DNA of 64,000 bases from Mycobacterium colombiense (lineage in GTDB: Bacteria; Actinomycetota; Actinomycetes; Mycobacteriales; Mycobacteriaceae): contig NZ_LZSX01000014.1 in assembly GCF_001665835.1 (NCBI RefSeq), positions 113,336 through 177,335 of the forward strand. Direction: 5' to 3'. The notes beneath the pieces are model-generated. The model did not search any database, was not told where the DNA came from, and saw only the letters and a program-made list of their open reading frames with translations. The position numbers and the translations under genes are program-made. Positions 27,681 through 35,338 of this stretch are shown here, piece after piece (positions within the stretch are counted from its first letter, which is position 1; every line of letters begins with the position of its first letter).

Positions 27681-28685
27681 CTAGCCCAGGATCTTGGTGA
27701 TCAGCGGCGGCAGTTGATCGGCGATGACCGGGTAGCTCAGCGGCGAGGCGAACGCGATCGCCCCGGCCTGGTCCTTGGTGGTGAAGATGTGGCGGTTCTG
27801 TGCGGTGGTCAGCGACCCGGCCACCTCGGGGTCGGCGAGTATCGCCTTCTGCTCGTCGGGGCTCCGCGTCGTCCAGATCACCACGTCGGCGGACTCGAGC
27901 ACGGATTTGATGTGATCGCGGGGGATGACGGCCCGCTGATCGGTGCCGAACGGCTTGATGGCGTCGGAGATGACCAGTCCCATCTGATTCAGGAAGTCCG
28001 TGCGCCAGCCCGCCATGGTGGCGACGACCGTGCCCTGCCACAGCGCGCCGTGCATCAGCAGCGCCTTCTTGCCGGTCCACTGCTGATTCTTTTTGCCGAT
28101 GTCGGTGAACTTCTGGTCGACGCCGTCGATCAGCGACTTCATCTGGTCGGCCTGGAAGACCGCCTGGCCGATGATGGTGGCCTGGTCTTTCCACGGCTCG
28201 AAGAAGGCGTCGCCGTCCGATTGCGCGACGGTCGGGGCGATCGCGGACAGTTTCTGATACGTGTCGGCGTCCAGGCCGGCGTTGACGGCCACGATCAGGT
28301 CCGGTTTGAGACCGGCGATCTGGTCGACGGGAATGCCGTTGTCGAGGTTCAACACAGTCGGCTGCGCGCCACCGAGTTTGGGTGCGGCCCACGGCCAGAC
28401 GGCGGAGGGCTGGTCACCGAACCAGTTGGTCACCGCGATCGGCACCACGCCGACCGCGAGCAGGTCGTCCTGCTCGGTGTAGCCGGCGCTGACGACGCGC
28501 TTGGGTGGTTCCTTGATGACGGTCTCACCGAACAGGTGGGTGACCGTCACCGAACCCGGGGTGGCTCCCGGAGCCGATTTGCGCGACGAGCATCCCGAAG
28601 AGAACGCGGTCGCGCCGCCGATCGCGGCGACCCCGGCAGCCCCTGCGAGCTGCAAGAATCCCCGTCGATTCCATCCCTGTCGCAT
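27681..28685 (-). CDS. fecB2: FecB2-like iron-siderophore-binding lipoprotein (Rv0265c)
   Basis: 334-residue periplasmic binding protein of the FecB/BtuF class, probably binding haem or ferric siderophores such as mycobactin derivatives at the cell surface. A twin-arginine signal, [13 protein letters not shown], is followed by lipobox FSSGC with Cys32. Binding-protein signatures are [19 protein letters not shown] and [15 protein letters not shown]. It corresponds to Rv0265c. It stands alone: the next gene on the strand is pxpB, 112 bp away. Confidence 0.88.
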   Translation of the reverse strand: MRQGWNRRGFLQLAGAAGVAAIGGATAFSSGCSSRKSAPGATPGSVTVTHLFGETVIKEPPKRVVSAGYTEQDDLLAVGVVPIAVTNWFGDQPSAVWPWAAPKLGGAQPTVLNLDNGIPVDQIAGLKPDLIVAVNAGLDADTYQKLSAIAPTVAQSDGDAFFEPWKDQATIIGQAVFQADQMKSLIDGVDQKFTDIGKKNQQWTGKKALLMHGALWQGTVVATMAGWRTDFLNQMGLVISDAIKPFGTDQRAVIPRDHIKSVLESADVVIWTTRSPDEQKAILADPEVAGSLTTAQNRHIFTTKDQAGAIAFASPLSYPVIADQLPPLITKILG

Positions 28686-28742
28686 CGCGTGAGAGTATCG
28701 CGTTCCGCCCGCTCAGATGCATCGCCGCGCTGTTGAGGTCTG

Positions 28743-29327
28743 TCAGCCCAGCGGCATGCCGGCGTCCATGAAGTCCAGGGCGCGAAAGATCGTGTCGGCG
28801 GTCTTCGGTGCGTTGTCGAAGGCGGCCATCACGGCACCTGTCAACGCCCCCGCGAACACCCGGACTTCGAAATCGTCTGCGGCACGGCCGATCCGGTGCG
28901 CGATCGCCTCGGCGGCCACGGTCACGGTGCGATAGTACTCGTCGTACATCGCCGCCTTGAGCTCGGGTATCGAGAACATCAGGCGCTGCCGGGTGCTCTC
29001 GAACTCCAGCTGATCATCGGGGAGTTGGGCCATGACAGCCTCGTAGGCCCGGCGGAAGGCCTGCGCCGGAGACAGGTTGCGCGGCTGGGCCTTCAACGCG
29101 TCCAGGATCAGCGGGTCCAGGTCGTCGGCGAGCAGCAGCGATTCCTTGGACGGGAAGTAGCGGAAGAAGGTGCTCGGCGACACGTCGGCCGCCTCGGCGA
29201 TCTGTTCGACCGTGGTCGCGGCGTAGCCGTTCTCCTCGATGAGGCGAAACGCCTCGCGCCTGATGGCGCGGCGGGTCTTGATCTTTTTGCGCTCTCGTAG
29301 GCCCAGGGGCGCCTCAGTCACCTGCAT
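28743..29327 (-). CDS. TetR-family transcriptional regulator
   Basis: 194-residue TetR regulator with a clear N-terminal helix-turn-helix: RAIRREAFRLIEENGYAATT, VEQIAEAADVSPSTFFRYFP. The C-terminal domain is of the MftR-like class (FAGALTGAVMAAFDNAP). The ATG at 29327 (MQVTEAPLG) is chosen; an upstream ATG at 29447 would add 40 residues of poor quality. It is divergent from narU and lies upstream of fecB2 on the same strand. It takes the place of the oplA gene of M. tuberculosis, so it could control narU, fecB2 or neither. Confidence 0.82.
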   Translation of the reverse strand: MQVTEAPLGLRERKKIKTRRAIRREAFRLIEENGYAATTVEQIAEAADVSPSTFFRYFPSKESLLLADDLDPLILDALKAQPRNLSPAQAFRRAYEAVMAQLPDDQLEFESTRQRLMFSIPELKAAMYDEYYRTVTVAAEAIAHRIGRAADDFEVRVFAGALTGAVMAAFDNAPKTADTIFRALDFMDAGMPLG

Positions 29328-29435
29328 GGCGCCGATTGTCGCGCATCCACCCGCCACCGTGGGCTCGCGGCGTCGTTGCGTTGCAGACTTCTGACAAACG
29401 TGACCGGGCCGTTGCGATTTCTGCGTATTGCCCGC

Positions 29436-29462
29436 GTAACTGTGCACACCCAGTTCGGTAAC
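29436..29462 (+). promoter_or_regulatory. possible GlnR-type repeats before narU
   Basis: GTAAC at 29436-29440 and again at 29458-29462, exactly 22 bp (two helical turns) apart, as expected for two GTnAC boxes of a GlnR site; the interleaved GAAAC boxes are not recognisable. The site is 63 bp before narU. Confidence 0.35.
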
Positions 29463-29524
29463 AGTGTGTCTTTAGCGTCGAGTGGTCACTGCCCGCGCCT
29501 CATTCAACTCAGGAGTCCCACCGG

Positions 29525-30916
29525 ATGACCACGACCATCGGCCCCGTATCGCAGCCCGCGCCACCGCGCGAGCGTCATACGGGACGGCACTGGATCGATG
29601 ACTGGCGGCCCGAAGACCCCGAATTCTGGGAGACGACCGGCAAGCCGATCGCTCGCCGGAACCTGATCTTCTCGATCTTTGCCGAGCACGTCGGGTTCAG
29701 CGTGTGGATGTTGTGGAGCATCGTGGTGGTGCAGATGACGGCCGGGGCACACGGGCACCCCGCCGCGTCCGGGTGGGCGCTGACCGCCAGCCAGGCCCTG
29801 TGCCTGGTCGCCGTCCCCAGCGGCGTCGGGGCGTTCCTCAGATTGCCCTACACCTTCGCGGTGCCGCTGTTCGGCGGCCGCAACTGGACGACCATCTCGG
29901 CGGCGCTGCTGCTGATCCCGTGCCTGCTCCTGGCATGGGCGGTGAGCCATCCCGGCCTCCCGTTCGGCGCGCTGGTGGCGATTGCCGCGACCGCCGGCTT
30001 CGGCGGCGGCAACTTCGCCTCGTCGATGGCCAACATCTCGTTCTTCTACCCGGAGAAAGACAAGGGCTGGGCGCTGGGCCTGAACGCGGCCGGCGGCAAC
30101 ATCGGCGTGGCGGTGGTGCAGAAGATCATTCCGCCCATCGTCATCGCCGGCGGCGGGATGGCGCTGTCGCGCGCCGGACTGTTCTACGTACCACTGGCCG
30201 TGGTGGCCGCGGTCTGCGCGTTCCTGTTCATGAACAACCTCACCGAGGCCAAGGCCGACGTGAAGCCGGTGCTGGAGTCGCTGCGGCACGCCGATACCTG
30301 GGTGATGTCGCTGCTGTACATCGGCACCTTCGGCTCGTTCATCGGCTACTCGGCCGCCTTCCCGACCCTGCTCAAGACGGTCTTCGGGCGGGGCGACATC
30401 GCCCTGGCATGGGCCTTCCTGGGCGCCGGCATCGGATCGGTCATCCGGCCCCTCGGCGGCAAGCTGGCCGACCGGATCGGCGGCGCCCGCATCACCGCCG
30501 CCAGCTTCGTGATGCTGGCGATCGGTGCGGCGGCGGCACTGTGGTCGGTGAAGGCGGTGAACCTGCCGGCCTTCTTCGCGAGCTTCATGTTCCTGTTCGT
30601 CGCGACCGGCATCGGCAACGGCTCGACCTACCGGATGATTTCGCGGATCTTCAAGATCAAGGGCGAACTGGCCGGGGGTGATCCCGACACCATGGTGGCC
30701 ATGCGCCGCCAGGCGGCCGGGGCGCTGGGCGTCATCTCGGCGGTGGGTGCCTTCGGCGGGTTCGTGGTTCCGCTGGCGTACGCGTGGTCGAAGTCGGAGT
30801 TCGGCAGCATCGAGCCGGCGCTGCGGTTCTACATCGTGTTCTTCCTCGGCCTGCTCGGCGTCACCTGGTACTGCTACCTGCGCAAGCACAACGCGATCAC
30901 GCGGGTGGGGATCTAG
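29525..30916 (+). CDS. narU: NarU/NarK-type nitrate/nitrite transporter (Rv0267)
   Basis: 463-residue major facilitator, second nitrate/nitrite porter of the window. The first-half nitrate signature is AGFGGGNFASSMANISFFYP, the second TGIGNGSTYRMISRIF; GKLADRIGGARITAAS is the superfamily loop. It shares the N-terminal DDWRPEDPEFWETTGKPIAR with the NarK3 pattern DWNPEDTVAWEAGNKKVAR, a short cytoplasmic leader typical of this branch. The ATG at 29525 follows CAGGAG. Two GTAAC boxes 22 bp apart upstream hint at nitrogen control. Confidence 0.9.
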   Translation: MTTTIGPVSQPAPPRERHTGRHWIDDWRPEDPEFWETTGKPIARRNLIFSIFAEHVGFSVWMLWSIVVVQMTAGAHGHPAASGWALTASQALCLVAVPSGVGAFLRLPYTFAVPLFGGRNWTTISAALLLIPCLLLAWAVSHPGLPFGALVAIAATAGFGGGNFASSMANISFFYPEKDKGWALGLNAAGGNIGVAVVQKIIPPIVIAGGGMALSRAGLFYVPLAVVAAVCAFLFMNNLTEAKADVKPVLESLRHADTWVMSLLYIGTFGSFIGYSAAFPTLLKTVFGRGDIALAWAFLGAGIGSVIRPLGGKLADRIGGARITAASFVMLAIGAAAALWSVKAVNLPAFFASFMFLFVATGIGNGSTYRMISRIFKIKGELAGGDPDTMVAMRRQAAGALGVISAVGAFGGFVVPLAYAWSKSEFGSIEPALRFYIVFFLGLLGVTWYCYLRKHNAITRVGI

Positions 30917-30928
30917 GCGCGGCCGGGG

Positions 30929-32197
30929 TCAGTTCGACGGCTTCTGCTTTCCGCCGTATCCCTCCCAGGGGCTGTAGTCGGCGATCAGCTCGTCCTGGGG
31001 TGGCCGCTGGTCTTCGGGAACGTGCTGCAGGTTGATCCGGATCCGGTACCAGATCGAACTGGGCCCGCGCATCCCGTCGACCAGGACGTCGACCGGCTCC
31101 AGCCGGCGGGCCGCCGCGGGATAGCGGTCGCGCCAGACGTCCAGCGCGGCCATCGCCTCGTCCTTGGTCTTGGTGCGGGCGATCTCGATCAGCGGCATCG
31201 TGGACTGGCGCCGGCCGTCGGCGCGCTTGCCCGCCCCTTTCGGCGCGCGTTCGGGCGGCCCCATCTCCTCGGCCAGCACCAGCAGCCGGTCGAGCTCGCC
31301 GATGGCGTCGTCCATGCCCGCCCAGGGGTCACCGATCTCGGCGAACCGGGCGGGCACGGTGTCGATGGTGAACGCCTCGGGGTCGCAGCCGGCGACCTCG
31401 TCCCACTGCAGCGGCGTCGAGACCCGGGCATCCGGGGTCGCCCGCACCGAATACGCCGATGCGACGGTGCGGTCCTTCGCGTTCTGGTTGAAGTCGACGA
31501 ACACCCCCTCGCGTTCTTCCTTCCACCAGCGGCTCGTCGCCGCCTCGGGTACCCGTCGCTCGACCTCGCGGGCCACGGTCTGCGCGGCCAGCCGCACCTG
31601 GCGGAAATCCCAGCGCGGGGCGATGCGGGCGTAGATGTGAAAGCCGCGCGATCCCGACGTCTTAGGCCACGCGGTCAGGCCGTAGTCCTCGAGCACCTCG
31701 CGCGCCACCAGCGCGACGTCCACGATGCGCCGCCAGGAGACCCCTGGCATCGGATCCAGGTCGACCCGCAATTCGTCGGGGTGATCGAGGTCGTCGGCCA
31801 GCACCGGATGCGGGTTGAGGTCGACGCAGCCCAGGTTGACCGCCCAGGCCAGCCCGGCGGCGTCATGGATCACCGCCTCGGCGGCGGAAGTGCCTCGTGC
31901 GTAACGCAGTTCGGCAACGTCCACCCAGTCCGGCCGCTTGGCCGGCGCACGCTTCTGGAAGACCGCCTCTTCGGTGATGCCCTTGACGAAGCGCTTCAGG
32001 ATCATCGGGCGGCCGGCCACGCCGCGCAGCGCGCCGTCCGCCACGGACAGGTAATAACGGACCAGGTCGAGCTTGGTATACGGGCCGGTCGAGGTTTCAC
32101 GGGTGCTCGCGCGGGGGAATATCACCTTGTCCGGATGGGTGATGGTGACCTGGCGCCCGGCCACCTCCAGCGAAACCGGACGGGTCATGTGGTTCAT
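30929..32197 (-). CDS. polD2: PolD2-like primase-polymerase (LigD POL domain homologue, Rv0269c)
   Basis: 422-residue stand-alone homologue of the LigD polymerase domain (archaeo-eukaryotic primase fold), which adds ribo- or deoxynucleotides to primers. The metal-binding motif is LRVDLDPMPG, and SGSRGFHIYARI is the conserved SGxxGxH-type motif. VNLGCVDLNPHPVLADD and WKEEREGVFVDFNQNAKDRT follow the family pattern. The M. smegmatis equivalents PolD1 and PolD2 have been characterised; a clear function in end joining is not established for PolD2. It is convergent with narU (12 bp) and divergent from fadD2. Confidence 0.87.
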   Translation of the reverse strand: MNHMTRPVSLEVAGRQVTITHPDKVIFPRASTRETSTGPYTKLDLVRYYLSVADGALRGVAGRPMILKRFVKGITEEAVFQKRAPAKRPDWVDVAELRYARGTSAAEAVIHDAAGLAWAVNLGCVDLNPHPVLADDLDHPDELRVDLDPMPGVSWRRIVDVALVAREVLEDYGLTAWPKTSGSRGFHIYARIAPRWDFRQVRLAAQTVAREVERRVPEAATSRWWKEEREGVFVDFNQNAKDRTVASAYSVRATPDARVSTPLQWDEVAGCDPEAFTIDTVPARFAEIGDPWAGMDDAIGELDRLLVLAEEMGPPERAPKGAGKRADGRRQSTMPLIEIARTKTKDEAMAALDVWRDRYPAAARRLEPVDVLVDGMRGPSSIWYRIRINLQHVPEDQRPPQDELIADYSPWEGYGGKQKPSN

Positions 32198-32254
32198 GCT
32201 AATTCGCCAGAAAATCTGGCCGTACTGAGACGGACGTCACATAAGGTGGATTTC

Positions 32255-33934
32255 ATGCCTAACCTCCTCGGCCTGCCCGGTCAGGCCGCCGCAAAAGTTG
32301 CGCAGTACGTCGAACGCGGCTCCGCCGAACTGCACTATGTGCGCAAAGTCTTCGAGTCGGGCGCGTTCCGCATCGAGCCGCCGCAGAACTACGCCGCGAT
32401 GGCCGCCGACATCTACAAGTGGGGAGAGTTCGGCATGCTGCCGTCTCTCAACGCGAGACGTCACCCCGACCGCGCGGCGTGCGTCGACGAAGAGGGCGAA
32501 TTCTCCTACCGGGAGCTCGACGAGGCGGCGCACGCGGTGGCCAACGGGCTGATCGAGAAGGGCGTCAAGGGCGGCGATGGCGTCGCCATCCTGGCCCGCA
32601 ACACCCGCTGGTTTTTGATCGCCTACTTCGGCGCCGCGCGGGTGGGCGCCCGCATCATCCTGCTCAACAGCGAGTTCTCGGGTCCGCAGATCAAGGAGGT
32701 GTCGGAGCGCGAGGGCGCCAAGCTGATCATTTACGACGACGAGTACACCAAGGCGGTCAGCAAAGCCTCGCCGGAATTGGGCATGCTCCGCGCGTTGGGC
32801 ACCAACCCGGACAGCGACGAGAAGTCGGCCAGCAAGGACGACACGCTGGCCGACTTGATCGAGCGCAGCGACAAGAAGCCCGCGCCCAAGGCAAGCAAAC
32901 ACTCGTCGATCATCATTTTGACCAGCGGGACCACCGGCACCCCCAAGGGCGCGAACCGCAGCACCCCGCCGACGCTGGCGCCGATCGGCGGCATCCTGTC
33001 GCACGTTCCGTTCAAGGCCGGCGAGGTGACGTCGCTGCCCGCACCGATGTTCCACGCGCTGGGTTTCCTGCACGGCACGATCGCGATGTTTTTGGGCTCG
33101 ACTCTGGTGCTGCGCCGGAAGTTCAAGCCGCCCCACGTGCTGGAAGACATCGAGAAGCACAAGGTGACCGCGATGGTCGTCGTCCCGGTGATGTTGTCGC
33201 GGATCCTCGACGCGCTCGAGAAGCTGGACAAGAAGCCCGACCTGTCCAGCCTGAAGATCGTGTTCGTCTCCGGATCAGCGCTGGGCGCCGACCTGGCGGA
33301 ACGAGGCCTCAAGGACCTGGGACCGGTCATCTACAACATGTACGGCTCGACCGAGATCGCGTTTGCGACGATCGCCGAGCCCAAGCACTTGGAGTACAAC
33401 TCGTCGACCGTCGGCCCGGTGGTCAAGGGCGTAAAGGTCAAGATCTACGACGACAACGGCAAGGAGTTGCCCCAGGGCGACGTCGGCCGCATCTTCGTCG
33501 GCAACGCCTTCCCGTTCGAGGGCTACACCGGCGGGGGTAAGAAGCAGATCATCGACGGGCTGTTGTCCTCGGGCGACGTGGGCTACTTCGACGAGAACGG
33601 CCTGCTGTACATCAGCGGGCGCGACGACGAGATGATCGTCTCCGGCGGCGAGAACGTCTTCCCGGCCGAGGTCGAAGACCTGATCAGCGGCCATCCCGAC
33701 GTCGTGGAGGCCACCGCGATCGGCGTCGAAGACAAGGAATGGGGCCACCGCCTGCGCGCCTTCGTGGTGAAGAAGGACGGCGCCGACCTCGATGAGGACA
33801 CCGTCAAGCACTACGTGCGCGACCACCTGGCCCGCTACAAGGTGCCGCGTGAGGTGGTCTTCCTCGATGAGCTGCCGCGCAACCCCACCGGCAAGGTCCT
33901 CAAGCGCGAGTTGCGCGAAATGGACGTCGACTAG
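32255..33934 (+). CDS. fadD2: FadD2, long-chain acyl-CoA synthetase
   Basis: 559-residue adenylate-forming enzyme that activates fatty acids to acyl-CoA. Motifs in order: the P-loop ILTSGTTGTPKGANRS (about residue 228), NMYGSTEIA (adenine binding), the hinge GDVGYFDENGLLYISGRDDE, and the C-terminal lysine in PRNPTGKVLKREL. The ATG at 32255 has AAGGTGGA 4 nt upstream, which excludes the much longer open frame upstream, a shadow of polD2. Length matches Rv0270 (560). It probably feeds acyl-CoA to FadE5/FadE6-type dehydrogenases. Confidence 0.94.
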   Translation: MPNLLGLPGQAAAKVAQYVERGSAELHYVRKVFESGAFRIEPPQNYAAMAADIYKWGEFGMLPSLNARRHPDRAACVDEEGEFSYRELDEAAHAVANGLIEKGVKGGDGVAILARNTRWFLIAYFGAARVGARIILLNSEFSGPQIKEVSEREGAKLIIYDDEYTKAVSKASPELGMLRALGTNPDSDEKSASKDDTLADLIERSDKKPAPKASKHSSIIILTSGTTGTPKGANRSTPPTLAPIGGILSHVPFKAGEVTSLPAPMFHALGFLHGTIAMFLGSTLVLRRKFKPPHVLEDIEKHKVTAMVVVPVMLSRILDALEKLDKKPDLSSLKIVFVSGSALGADLAERGLKDLGPVIYNMYGSTEIAFATIAEPKHLEYNSSTVGPVVKGVKVKIYDDNGKELPQGDVGRIFVGNAFPFEGYTGGGKKQIIDGLLSSGDVGYFDENGLLYISGRDDEMIVSGGENVFPAEVEDLISGHPDVVEATAIGVEDKEWGHRLRAFVVKKDGADLDEDTVKHYVRDHLARYKVPREVVFLDELPRNPTGKVLKRELREMDVD

Positions 33935-33970
33935 CCCGTTGGTCCAGCGGGCCTCGCCTGATGGGCGGGT

Positions 33971-34363
33971 TCAGCGGCGGTCTTTGATGGCGCGGGTGAC
34001 CTGTGCCGTCAGCTTGGGGTCGACCAGAAGTTGGTCGATGAGCGCGGTGAGGACTTCTTGCCCGGTCACCCGGGCGACTCCCAAACGGTCCGCCGCCTCC
34101 CGCTGCCAGATGTCGAGCGCCCGGTGAGTGGCCGCCGGCAGGTCGACGGTTCGACGCGTCCGCTGGGTGCGTCCCTGCTGCCCGGCCGCCGGCCGGCTGG
34201 CGATCCGCGGGCCACCCTGCTGCCCGAGACTGGTGAGACGCTCGGTGGGGGCGGCGTCTCCGGAGGGCCCGGCGGCCGAGTTGGGGGCGCGAAAGGCTCC
34301 GGCGCTGGGTCCGCTGTGGCTGCTGTTGAAGTTCACTTCGGTGTCTTCCTCCGTGAGTGCCAA
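33971..34363 (-). CDS. probable ribbon-helix-helix DNA-binding protein
   Basis: 130-residue protein with a disordered N-terminal 65 residues rich in Ser, Gly and Gln and a compact C-terminal domain: RTRRTVDLPAATHRALDIWQ, then VTGQEVLTALIDQLLVDPKL. The strand (RTVDLP) plus two helices suggests a ribbon-helix-helix fold as in antitoxins and small plasmid partition proteins. No toxin partner is next to it. It has no counterpart here in M. tuberculosis, and an AT-richer gap lies upstream, which suggests acquired DNA. Function is inferred only. Confidence 0.6.
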   Translation of the reverse strand: MALTEEDTEVNFNSSHSGPSAGAFRAPNSAAGPSGDAAPTERLTSLGQQGGPRIASRPAAGQQGRTQRTRRTVDLPAATHRALDIWQREAADRLGVARVTGQEVLTALIDQLLVDPKLTAQVTRAIKDRR

Positions 34364-34905
34364 TCAGTAAATCAGCGCTCGGTGCCGTTGTGTCAATACT
34401 GATTCTGTCACCGACGCCAGCGTAAGTCGCGTTGCCGGGCCGCCCGCCTCCCAGTCGGCACCCCGCGGGTGGGAGCGCAGTTGCGCGGCGCCACAGCGCC
34501 TTCGCGCCGCAGATCGTCTCGCAAATACGCGAAAGTAGCTATTTGCTCGCCATGCGACTTTTCGGCGTACGCCAATGGCGCGGCTTGTTCTTCTCGAAAA
34601 GCTCGCCAGTCAGAATATCTGTTAATACGGAAAGTCTGACATCAGTAGGTACGGGATCCGTGGACCAGTACATCAGTAGACGGCTATTGAACTGCTAGAA
34701 CGACTGTGGCACAACCGCGTCGTCAGTATTTGCAAATAAATGAATTACGTAAATACGCGTCAAGAATGAAACCGATTATTGGCCGGCACGGCGCTGTTGT
34801 TATCCAATTCACAATGGCCAGATAGCGAATTGCCCTTGTTTGCTCAGAAATGTCCAACTACCGTTTTTGGTATCGGGCGGCAAGCGGTTGGAAAGGAAAA
34901 CTTCG
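34364..34905. other. AT-richer intergenic patch, no gene recognised
   Basis: About 540 bp with clearly lower GC than its surroundings, for example AAATAAATGAATTACGTAAA near 34735. I see no plausible gene on either strand. It probably holds the promoters of the RHH-like gene (minus) and the Gly/Trp-rich secreted protein gene (plus). Confidence 0.6.
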
Positions 34906-35202
34906 ATGATCTTCGGGCGATCATTATGCGGCGCGGCCGCAGGTGTCCTAGGTGCCGGGGCTGTGGCCGGCGCGCTGCTTTTCAGCGGCGCCCCCATGGC
35001 CCAGGCCGCTCCTGCGCCCGCAGCCACCACCAGCTTCGCCAGTGCTGGGCCGCACAGCGGACCGGGCTTCATCCCCGATCGCCCCGGCGGTCGCGGATGG
35101 GGCGGCCATGATGGTCGGGGAAATGGCAATTGGGGGCACGGCAACTGGGGCCGTGGCGGTGGCTATTGGGGCCCCCAGCACTGGTGGAACTGGTGGTGGT
35201 GA
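34906..35202 (+). CDS. Gly/Trp/His-rich small secreted protein
   Basis: 98-residue protein with an N-terminal signal peptide (FGRSLCGAAAGVLGAGAVAG, cleavage likely after PMAQA near residue 33). The mature part is short and built of Gly, Trp, His, Asn and Arg: GWGGHDGRGNGNWGHGNWGR, then a Trp-rich end HWWNWWW. The ATG at 34906 has GAAAGGA 8 nt upstream; an in-frame start 66 nt earlier lacks a ribosome site. Repeated GNWGHGNWGRG-type units could bind metal or stack in the cell wall; that is a guess. An intrinsic terminator follows. Confidence 0.7.
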   Translation: MIFGRSLCGAAAGVLGAGAVAGALLFSGAPMAQAAPAPAATTSFASAGPHSGPGFIPDRPGGRGWGGHDGRGNGNWGHGNWGRGGGYWGPQHWWNWWW

Positions 35203-35276
35203 TCACCATCTCCGCGCGGTAGGGGTCATCGCCGACACGCCAACCCTCGGGGTGGCCGACCGCGCATGGGGGGAAC

Positions 35277-35330
35277 CATGCCGGCCTGACGTAGTCAGGT
35301 CGGCATGGCCCTGTTTTGGGCCCTTTTTCC
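35277..35330. terminator. intrinsic terminator between the secreted-protein gene and fadE6
   Basis: CATGCCGGCCTGAC (35277-35290), loop GTA, GTCAGGTCGGCATG (35294-35307): 14 bp with one G-T pair, followed by TTTT and TTTTT runs. It fits ending the plus-strand gene; on the minus strand it follows fadE6. Confidence 0.75.
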
Positions 35331-35338
35331 GCGGCGCC

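Noticed and set aside
31022..33934. 970-residue frame with fadD2 at its end
   Set aside because: The first ~410 residues are a shadow of polD2; AAGGTGGA before ATG 32255 sets the real fadD2 start.
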